From contig JAJVDF010000502.1 of assembly GCA_022410635.1 (NCBI GenBank), forward strand, positions 664,102 through 728,101: a DNA stretch of 64,000 nucleotides, written 5' to 3'. Origin of the DNA: Tretioscincus oriximinensis (lineage: Eukaryota; Chordata; Lepidosauria; Squamata; Gymnophthalmidae). The position numbers and the translations under genes are program-made. Under the pieces are notes generated by a model, which worked only from the letters and a program-made list of their open reading frames with translations, did no database searches and was not told where the DNA came from. Below, piece after piece: positions 47,716-58,900 of this stretch (its first letter is position 1; each line of letters opens with the position of its first letter).

Positions 47716-48808
47716 TAATGTCAGGGTCAGGTATTTATAGGGAAATGTGTATGGGAGAAGACAAAGCATATGCAACTGTAGGGAGGTGTTGAATTGCAGG
47801 TAAATAGCAAGAACTAATCTCCTTAAAAAAACAGGTAAATAGCAGGAACTAATCCTCTTATGTGAAAAAGTCCCTGGGGCAACAGATCACCCAAATCTTG
47901 GACATGCACCTGCATGTCACAGTAGGATACAATATTCAGTAGTATATTAGGGGTCTTAGATTCCTTTGGACTTCACAGTAGTATGACACTTTTCAGGCAA
48001 GGATTTTGCTCTTCATGAAGTGCGTAAACCATTTCAGACATCAGATTACGTACGGCATTACATTAGTTTATCTTCAAATCCCTTAACAACTATTTTCTTC
48101 ATATTGCAACCCGCTTCAATTCCTGTTCCCACAGAAGCCGTTTTAATTCCCTTCTTTTTTTATTATCAGCAGCACATGGATTGTGATGAGATCCCCTGAG
48201 CTCATCATGGTATAATCTGGTTTCTTCCAGATTTGGGGCTCTGTCCACATGAAGATGTTTGTGGATTTGGATGGATCCAGTATGCATTGCAACCAGCAGG
48301 AGAACCTAAGTCTTTTTCTGTTTTAGAACATTTCTAAATGTGAAACATCTCAGGAAGGTGAATTAATGTTTAGGTTACTTTCCAGGTCTTCAGTTGACAG
48401 CAGCCAAATATACACACTCTCATTCAAGGGAGGTTCAGAGTTGGAAACTTTGCTCTGATGCTCAGCCACATCGGGAGATGTTTCTATCTTGCACCGGGTG
48501 ATCTGGATGCTAAGCCACAGATAATTCTAAATTGATGTAGCCTTAATCATGTCGACAGTAAGTCAACTGGCATTATTCCCATGGGCTTTTTCTACCCCAG
48601 TCCAAGCCTTCCTTCATCTATTCACTGAAGTCTCATTCACCATCAGATGCAACATTTTTATATACAAATACAAACATTGTAAAAACCACAAATCAATACT
48701 GTAACAGTTCCGTTAATAGGAATGGAATTTTCCCCATCTCTGAGGTCAAAGTTCAAAGCTCTCCATAATAAAGTGGCACACCTGGGTTTTTCAGAAATGC
48801 CATAATGT

Positions 48809-48934
48809 TCACGAAATCACACAGACAGAGTCATCCCTGGTTTGCTGATTTTTCTGACGACGTGTCTGATCTAGCTGTTGCTGAAGTCTAGAGAGTTGTT
48901 GACTGGATTGATTATCCCGCCAGCGTCTCTCGTC
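48809..48934 (-). CDS. GBP: GBP-C last exon (CaaX box)
   Basis: 126 nt, acceptor CCAAAAG|GACGAG, stop TGA at 48811-48809. Codes [20 protein letters not shown], then [11 protein letters not shown] and the terminal CVIS. A possible AATAAA on the minus strand lies at 48164-48159. Confidence 0.92.
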   Translation of the reverse strand, partial: DERRWRDNQSSQQLSRLQQQLDQTRRQKNQQTRDDSVCVIS

Positions 48935-51900
48935 CTTTTGGTGGGGATGACAGAAAGCCAAGATTATTGGATTGAAAAGGGTCACTAGTGAATTGAAGCA
49001 ACACAAAAACAAGATTCACAAAGTGCCTGTAGGCTGCTCTGAATGTGGAGGCAATACCTACACCAGGGGTGGGCAATTAATTTTTCCCAAGGGGCCGCAT
49101 GAGAAATTGGGGTGGTTTTAGAGGGCCGGATTAATATAGTTAACTCAGTTCTACCCAATACTGTATATAACTCTGAGCTAAGAGGGCCGGGCCGGTCAGA
49201 GACAGTAGGAAGGCCGCATGTGGCCCTCGGGCCGCCCCTTGCCCAGGTCTGACCTACACCCTTTCCCCTTGTTGTACATTCAGTGTAGAGGGAGAACATG
49301 GTATCTCCATGGAACTGGGCACTCCCTCTTGCTTTGCAGCTGTTACGGAGGAGGAAGCAGCAGCAGCAGCGTTTACCTTTCTAACCGTATGTTTTTTTTC
49401 TGATCCCACTCACACCATAGAAGCATAAAGTAATTGCAAGAGGAATCTTAACCAAAGGAGCTGGCAAATTCAGGGAAGGGCCCACAATTGCTTCCCAAGC
49501 CTGGTGGATGTGGCAAGAGACAATTGTGGGATCTTCTTTCAATCCCATGGTTGCCTCCTTTTGTCTGAACTTTCAGTTAGTCTGAAGCTCCTAGGTCTCT
49601 AGGCTTCTGTCAACAGACAGGCAGCATCCTGGAGCAATTATGTGCCTACTTAAGCCTTTATACACACTTGAGGATGGAGAAAGGAGGGATATTTGTTACC
49701 TGGAGCATTTGGTTCAACCTTGCTTCTTGCCTATCCATTAGCATCCTTCTGTCTTGCTCCATCTTGTTCATTAGTTGCTGTTTGTGCACCTGGAAGCTCC
49801 GCTCATTATCTTGGGCTATTTGCTCAGCTTCTTGTCTCTGCTTCCTTTGCAACTCTGCTTCCCTTTCGGCGGCCTCAGCCCAAGCTTTTTCGACTAAGGG
49901 GAGAGAAGTGGGGGAAATGAAATTAAAAGCAGCAACTGGTTTTATAAGCAACTTTTTCTGTTTCCACACTTATCTTTGGTGCCTTGGTATAAAGAATGGG
50001 CCACTCCAACAGTGATATGCAACTCATTCAAAGCCAGGGTGGATTGCTCATGGCATGGAACAAGGTCGGCTGCATTGGGGCAGTCGGTTTTGCACCAAAT
50101 TGTACACCAGTTTCAAATGGCACAAGGGGCTCTGAATGCATTGAAGGAATTCCTATGGGTGTCATGTCCCACTCCTCATCCAGCATAGAGTCAGATACGG
50201 CGGACCCTGCTGGGCTTGAATCTCTGGTCATAGACAGCCTATCAAAGGTTCCAGAGCCACAGGCAGGGCTTTCTTCTAAAAACATAAATGAGGAAGGAAA
50301 GGAAGAAATTGAGATACAGTATTTTGCTACTCATAGAAAGGAGAAGCGAGAACAGAAAAAGATTAATTATGGCAGTTGAGAGAGCTTGTGCGAAAATGTG
50401 CAGGCTCCAGCTGCTACAAGGAAAGGAGTATAAACAAGATGGACGTTCCACAGATAACTAGTGTTTATCTGCGTTTGTGTTCTAGCTCCTTGTATTTTCT
50501 GTTAGCTGGTGTGTTGTTAAAATACCAGCTCTTGGTCTGTATATCTAAGATTCAAGCTTCCCTTCTCCAGGTTAAGGTTCCATAGCTGAACTAAAGCCGG
50601 TTTCAGTTTATGTGACTTCATTACCCTTATGTATGAGACAGAACAGTGGGGGCATTTTGGCTCATTTCCATTTATGCCACTGAAATGGATCCCCACTGGT
50701 GAATTGGACCATAGGGGGGGAGGGGTTCACCCAAACACCTCCAGATTAGAGGGCTTTTAATACAAATCAGATAGGGATTACAACTAGCCCCATGCAGATA
50801 ATGTGGACTATTTAATAGTATCCAGCTGAACAGCATGAAATTAAACTGCTGCAAATATTACCCCTCTGCAAGCTGATTCACTTTGTTTCCTTAGCCAAGA
50901 AAGGGAAGTCTTGGAACAACTGGAGCTCAGGTATAGAACAAATGACCTGGAAAGTAGCAAGTTGATAATTTGATCTCCAGCCTCTTCCAAGAAGGAGGCA
51001 CTGACAAACCACTTCTGTATCTTTGCCAAGGAAACTGCATCGGCGTACCCACACCGTCACTTAAGAATCAGTCAACAATAGCTATTCCTTATCAAGCTAC
51101 TGTTGGGCTGCTAAGTGGACACATCTGTAAGGCTACAATGTGATTTACCAGCAAGTTCTTTCTCCTTAGCAGTGAGAACATTATCAGCATGCAAAATGGC
51201 CTGAATTTCTGCTTCCCTGGATTTCAGATAGTCTTGCTTGGCTTCGAAAGCCTGCAAAGAAAGAGAAAGGATTTAGGATCACTATTGAGTTATGCTCTTA
51301 GACAAACGTAATAGACAAATTTGCTCGCCTGCTTCTTGTGTCTCTGAAAGTTTTGCAGAGTTTCCTGTGCTAGTAAACAGCTACCTAAGCCTGATCTTTT
51401 GTGGCCACAGAGCTTAGGTGGAGTTTGTGTTGGAGGCAGGACTATAAACTGTGTCCTGGTTTTAGACTTTTTAAAGATGGCAGCCCTATTTCTGGGCAAA
51501 GGCATAATGAATTGAAAATCAGGCCGAACAGTCCTCTTTAAGGCCTTTCAAGACAATTTTCTCTTTCCACAAGCAAGGATAGTACTGAAAGGCTCCTGAA
51601 AAACCTTTTTAGTCTTGGGGTAAGAGAAGAAGTTCTGTCCTGGGTTAGTCACTGGCTAAAGGGCAGGAAACAAGGGGTAGCAATAAATGGACAGTTCTCT
51701 GGGTGGAAAGAAGTCAGAAGTGGAGTATCCCAGAGTTTAGTATTGGGACCTATTACTTCTAATGTATTCATAAATAATCTGGATACTGGGTAAATAGTGA
51801 GAGAGCCAAGTCTGCAGATGACACTAAACTGATCAGGGTAGTGAAAACTGAAAATGATTGTAACGAGCTTCAGAGATTTCTTGAAATTGGGTGAGTGGAC

Positions 51901-52876
51901 AACAAAGTGGCAAGTGCACTTCAACTTAAGCAAGTGCAAAGTCCTGCACATCAGGGCAAAGACCCCCAATTATTCCTATCAACTGATGGAGATTTATTCC
52001 TATCAGTTGATGTTTGCAGTGGCAGAGCAGGAACCGGATCTTAGGGTGTTGGTGGATGAAGATGTCCAACCAGTGTGCGGCAGGAGTGAAAAAAGCAAAT
52101 TCAATGTTAGGGATAATTAGAAAGGGAATCGGAAATAGGTCAGCAAGTATCATTTTGCCTCTTTTTAAAAGTGTGATGAAGTCACATTTGGAATACTATG
52201 AACAATTCTGGTTACCACACCTTTGAAAGGATATTGTGGAACTGGAGAACGTGCAAAAAATGCCCATGAGAATGAAGTAAGGCTGCAACTTCTGGGCCTC
52301 TTCACCTCCAGAGACAGCGTTTAAGATGTGATGTAACTGAGGTATATAAAATCACGCATGGGATGAATGTGAATACCGAAAATATTATTTTCTCTATCAC
52401 ACAACACTAGGACCAGAGGGCATTCCCTGAAGCTGATGGGTAAAAGAGTGCGAACAAACAAGGGGAAGTATTTTTTCACCCAAAGGGTCATTGGTCTCTG
52501 GAATTCACTTCCAGAAAAGATGGTGGTAGCTAGCATGGAAGACAGGTGTATCAATAGCTATTAGGACGGAGCAACAGGCAGTATTTCTGAAATATCATTT
52601 GCAGGGAATCAAGTAAAGGTCAAGGTTTTGCCTTCTGCTTGAGAGTGCAATTTGGTGTAGTGATTAAGAGTGTTGGATTCACATCTGGTAGCCTCCCGTT
52701 TCAATTCCCCACTCCTCCAGCTGGGTGACCTTGGGCCAGCCACAGTTCTTTGAACTCTCTCAGCCCCACCGACTCCACAGGATGTCTGTTGTGGAGAAAG
52801 CAACAAAAACTATGTGCGCCGCCCTATGATTGGCCGCCCTGAGACCTTCGGGTATAGGGCGGGATACAAGTACAAA

Positions 52877-52911
<35 letters not shown>

Positions 52912-55900
52912 ATTGATGGGCCACTGTGTGAGACAGAAGGGTAGACTAGATGGGCTATGGCCCAATTCAGCAGGGCTCCTCTTATATTCTTATGTTCTTA
53001 AAGGTAAATGCTGGGAACACAACATACCATTGTGCCTTTATAAGGTACCAAGTCATATTCCATCAGTTTTTGCTGCTGTTCTTCCATGAACCTTTGGTAG
53101 CCACCAGACACAGTAAAACTCCCATTCCTGACATCCTCCTCCAGGTTCTGGAACAACTCCATGAGCACAGCCTGGCAGCGATCGGACGATGCCTGCACAT
53201 TTCGAGACTGGAAGCCCAGAAACCTGACTTGCAGCTCATTCTGGGGGAAACAAAACAGAAAAGGAAGGTCTGTTGAAACAGGCGGTGTCTTTTTTGCTGG
53301 GCTAGAGACCCCTTTTCAGGCTCCGCAGGATGAGATAGTTACAATTCTGAGAAGGGTTGTTGCAGGTGATAACCCAGAAACCGTCCTGCTCATCCTCTAA
53401 CTTACGATCTTGATATAGCCTGTTTAAGATCAGTTAGAGCACCGTTGTGATATATTTTTTCTCTGGCAAGACAACTTAGAATGGTTAAAGGGACAGAGAA
53501 GAGATAGAGGAGGGAGAAAGAGTGACAAGGCCCCTATTGTAGATTTTGGCTGAGAAAACAGCTTTCTCTCCTTACTTTCAGGCACTGTAAATTGTTTTTA
53601 GTGTGTTCATTTTATACATTGTTTTGCTTTAGGCAATATAAAAATGCAAATACAGAAGAGTTCCTGTACAGAAAACCACCAGTGTACAAGGGTAGCAACC
53701 CTTTGAGTCTGTGGCAGCCATTTTATCCACCCAAAGCAAGAACTTCAGTAACATTCCTCACGCTGACAAGATCGGGTCTCTTCAGAGTGATATGGCTGTA
53801 GGCTTTTAAACTTAGAACACCCAGGATTTCCAAGTAGTCTCCCATCCAAGTACTAAAAAGACTTGACTCTGCTTAGCTTCTGGGCTCAAATACTTTAGGA
53901 ATGCCCATTTTGACTCTTCTCTATGCCAGAAAGCAGAAGTAGGGAACCTAAGGCCCGGGACCAAATCCAGCCCATGGAATCATACCTCCATTCAGGATGG
54001 AGATAAATAGGCCCCACTGCCCAAGAGAGGAAAAAGAAAAAGAAGGAGAATCGGGTTTTATATCCCACTTTTCTCAATCTGAAGGAAATTACAGTGATTT
54101 ACATAACCTTCTGTTGTTCTCTTCACAACAGACGCCTTGTGACATAGGTGGGGCTAAGGGAGTTCCAAGGAACTGTGACTTGCCCAAGGTCACCCAGCTG
54201 TATTTTGTGGAGGAGAGAAGAATCAAACTGGGAGACTTTTAGATAGGAGTTTGACACTGTAACCACTTCACCGTCCCTCTAAATCCAGCGAAAGATCTAA
54301 CTGCAGCGTACCACTAGTCGCTCTTGGTATTCGTGATTTTCATCCTTGAAAGAACCATCCATGAAGATTCGAAGGGCCTCCTCCTCAGACTGGGCATGGA
54401 CTTGCAGGACCCCTTCCATCTCCTCAGGCAGGTCAGAAAGAAGCCCAACCATATTCTCGTAGCACTGAATTGCTTCATGGAGAGCAGCGGAGTTCTTAAT
54501 TGTAGCCAAGGTCAGCACTGCATTCTCAATGCAAGGGACTGTGCCACTGCAAATAGCGTCCACATACGTCACAGCCAAGCTCCCCAGCACTGCAGCGAGA
54601 AAGCAAAAAAGTGGCTTACTTTCAGGCATGAATGGACAGCTTAAATGACTGCAAGGGTGGATGGGTGGGTGGATGGCTAGATCGACCAACAGACAGATAA
54701 TGGACAGACAGAAAGGTAAAATGGAAATAAAGCATTATTTAAGAAAGATTCAAAGCATCAGAGGTCAAATGGGAAGACTGCATAAAAGACTCTAAGAATT
54801 TATCAGCAGCCCTGTTTTATTGGACCCAGCTCATCTATCCCAGCATCCCGTCGGTTGCCACAGTTGCTTCTAGGCAGCTCAAGCAGAAGCCAAAGATGAA
54901 ACATTCACCTGTTCTTGATTTCCTGCAAAATGGCCTCTATTTAGGGCATCCTGCCCATCACTCCACCTACAGGCAGTATCTAAGAGAAACCCTACTAGAT
55001 TAAATCACAGCCCATTTAGCCAAGCATGATCAAAACTTCACTTTAGGCCGCCCCGTTTAGTTGAGAAAAAAAATGGTCAGCAATGTGGTCTAGTTAGCAA
55101 CTGTATATACAGGAGAAGCCTGATTAAGGTAGTTGCTCAGGCCAGGATTAAATTGCACTGTTCTCTTGAGCTGATTAAACCTGCATAATCCCTGTGGATT
55201 ATTGTCATTTGGAGCTGTATTTACATAGCAAAACTAAGCTACACATAAAATAAAAAGCAGGCAGAAATGAAACTAAAAAACAAAATAAACAGATAAAGAC
55301 AAATAAAAAGTCAGGTTAACCAAAAGATTTCTTCATTTATTGTCAGAGATTGACAGGGTTTCTCTCGTGTCAACTCTGCATGCCATCTTCTTCCCACTAT
55401 CTAGTACAGACCTGGGCAAGGGGCGGCCCGAGGGCCACATGCGGCCCTCCTACTGTCTCTGACCGGCCCGCCCCTCTTAGCTCAGAGTTATATACAGTAT
55501 TGGGTAGAACTGAGTTAACTATATTAATCCGGCCCTCTAAAACCACCCCAATTTCTCATGCGGCCCCTTGGGAAAAATTAATTGCCCACCCCTGATCTAG
55601 TAGCACTTTCACATCTTTTTTCTTCTCCTGTTCAACTTACATGGTCCAGTCACCACATTCCCCCCTGGGATAGTTTTAGGCTCGGCATTCTTGTAAATGT
55701 ATTGGCAAAAGCATCCCACTTGCTCCAAAAAGTCAGGGTTCAGCTTTGACTCAGGCAGGTCATCCAACTTCTGTAAATCTGCCCTTGAATCGGCAGGTCG
55801 ATCAAAGACGAAGCACTTGCGGCTGGGGAAATACTCTCTCAGATATTTCTTGGTAAGATCCTGTTCTACAGTAGCACCTAAGGAAGAAGGGATGGCACAA

Positions 55901-58900
55901 AACACTTAGGAGCAAATTCATCTGGAATAAACAGCGTGAGCCATACTAATTCTCAAGCCATGAGCCATTCCAAGAAATCAAATTGTATATCATCATTTTG
56001 ACTGGATAAGGGCGAAGGGAGCAAAGGGCTCCAGTTACTCCTACCAACTGATGGGAATCAAGCTTTCCGTGACAGAGCAGGAAAAGGATCTTGGGATATT
56101 GATGGACAGCTCAGTGCCAATGCCAACCCAGTGTGCAGCAGCAGCAAAAGAAGCAAATTCAATGTTAGGGGTAATTAGGAAGGGAATTGAAAACAAGATG
56201 GTTAAGTGTTGTTTTGCCTCTTTATAAATCTATGGTGTGGCCACATTTGGAATACTGTGTACAATTCTGGTCACCACATCTTAGAAAAGATATTGTGGAA
56301 CTGGAAAGGGGCAACAAGAATGATCAAGGGGCTGGAGCACATCTCCTATGGAATCAGGCTGGGCAGCTTCAGCCCCCAAAGACTGATCTCACGGAAGTGT
56401 ATGAAATCATGCATGGGATGAATAAGGGGAATAAAGAAAAAATATTTTCTGTACTCACCTAATCCGTGCCAAGACTGAAAATTATTTTCTGTATCACACA
56501 ACACTAGGACTAGAGGGCATTCCTTGAAACTGATGGCTCAAAGAGTGAGAACAGTCAAGGGAAAGTACTTTTTCACCCAGAAGGCCCTTGGTCTGTGGAA
56601 TTGACTTCCAAAAGAGGTCGTGATAGCTAGCTTTAAGATAGGATTAATGAGTTAATGGAAGCCAAGGATATAAATAACAACTAGAATGGATAGATTCTGC
56701 CCCCAGGATGGAGCAACAGGCAGGATTCCTGAAATGCAATTAATAGGGAGTAATGAACAGGTTAATGTTTTGTCTTCTTATGCTTGAAACTGCCCAGATG
56801 CATTTGGTAGACCTTGTGTGAGAAAGAATGCTGAACTAGGTAGGTTCTAGACCCATTCAGCAGGGCTATTTTTATGATCTTATGTTATTAAGAGGCAGTC
56901 AGGCCTACATCCTGTCTGGAATAGTAGCCCACCAATTACTTCTAGATATTCTAAGCAGAGGATGAGGACAAAACATTTCCTTCCTCTCAACAACCTGCCA
57001 TTGGTCTTGAGAGATCTCCTACCAACATGGAGGCAGTGCCTAGGCATCCATTCTAGTAGCCACTAAGACATACGATTTGGTTGTTCCTTTGCTGTTCAGG
57101 TCCGTACTTGAAAGAGAGACTACCCAGAATTTCCAGGGCTGGAGCATTGCAGGCTCCCTTTCCGCACTGAGCCTTATTATGTGCCATATGTTGGAATAGA
57201 AGCTAGCCATCTCCATGCTATTGTAGACTATGGCAGGCCCCTGAAAAGGGCGTGGAAAACCTCAGGTAACCCTGCAAAAGCCCAGTGGCAACTCAGTAGT
57301 CTTTCGCATTGAAAACTATATGGATTTGTCAATGCAGCCTCTCAAACGAGTAAAATCAGCTGAAAAATTAAGAAAGTGTTCTCTGCATATGCCCGGGGCA
57401 GTTGGACAATGGGCAAAAGAAAAAGCTCTTAAAACCACACCTGATGCAAGTTTGACGATTTACTCAGCAATGTTCTAACACTGAAATGATTCAGAGAAGC
57501 ATATAGTTGATTCATGTGCCAGTTTGCCCCTCTTCTCTCATAAAGTTTTAGGCCAGCAAAGGTGGTTCAGAAATTGGATGGGAACATCAGTGCCTTATGC
57601 TAGCATGCCTTAATGTACTTCTGTGATTCCCCCCCTCCCCGCATGTGAACCCTGCCTTGGTCTTACTGTCCTTACTATGGGAATGTGTTTTCCCTTGGAA
57701 TTCAGTTATCGTGGTGAGCAAATGGAAATAAAAAAGCAATCCGGATACCTCCTCACTGTAGTTTCCTGCTATTTTCTTCTAGGAGTGTCCCCATTCGGAA
57801 ACGTCTCATCTCATATCTTATTAGGCCTCAGATTCAAGTACAACTCTACTCAGGCATCATACATAATTACTAAATGTTAAGTAAATACATAAATAAACAA
57901 CTTCCCACAGACCTTCCCGCCTTTTCAAGGCATTCTCCAGATATTCATCTTCAGAGATAGAAACATCATTCAGCTTGAGGGTTAGTGTGAAATCACGCAC
58001 GGTCCAGATGAAAGATGGAAAGTACCAGACAAAGTCATCAAGGAATTCACAGTTTATCTCGGCCCCCCGTTCAGTTGAGCTCTTCACCTTAATATGTTCA
58101 CATAATTCTGTGACGTAGCTGAAAAATGGGTTAAGGAAACACTCAGGTATCTTCTCACCCTCAATCAGACAACAGCCATGAATTTGTCCTCTAGAAGTCA
58201 GCGAGGAGCTTAGGGAAGGCCTCTTAACTCTGAAATCATTTGAGAAGGCAAAGGGAGGCAAAGTCATAGCAGAGGAGCTAAACTAAAGTACCATATTGTT
58301 GCTAGGACAACAAAGGGCTGGGGAATACCATCTCAACTTCTACAAGAAACATATGATATTGTCTTTTGCAGGCCTCCCCCTAATATTTTACAAAAATTTC
58401 AGAAGTCCAGTATACAATTTCAACCTTTGAAGATTTGTTATTATTTTTTATTTTTAAAATGATTTTTAAAAAATAAAACTGTACATAATCTATATTATTG
58501 AAGTGCATCATAGCAATTGGCCTTCTAAGTGAGGCGAGAAGACCCAGTCAATCCCCATCACCTCAAAAGCAGATGACGGGTTCCTTGGACCAGATGACTG
58601 GACCAGAAAAGCCGTCTCCAAAATGGCTGCACCCACAATGATGCCCAGCTGGATCAAAGTCCAATAATGATGAGGATTATTGTTTTTGGTAACACTCTTT
58701 TCACCAAAGGGTGGTGCACATATTTCTCTTCAACACACAGTCTGTGAAGTAGGCATGGCCAAGAGAGTTTTAAATTGACCCAAAGTCATCCAGCTGACTT
58801 CATGGAGCATGGAACTGAACCGGAAGACACACACCCCCCCACTCTAACCACTGCCCTTGTTCCCCACTCCCTGTAAATGGCATTATTCTTGCTTGTCTCT

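Larger units (their letters stand above)
35796..48808. other. Intergenic region between GBP-B and GBP-C
   Basis: No host gene recognised. Holds CR1, L1, L2, the TATA repeat and minisatellites. 39250-40190 and 46600-47320 contain nothing I could identify. Confidence 0.6.
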
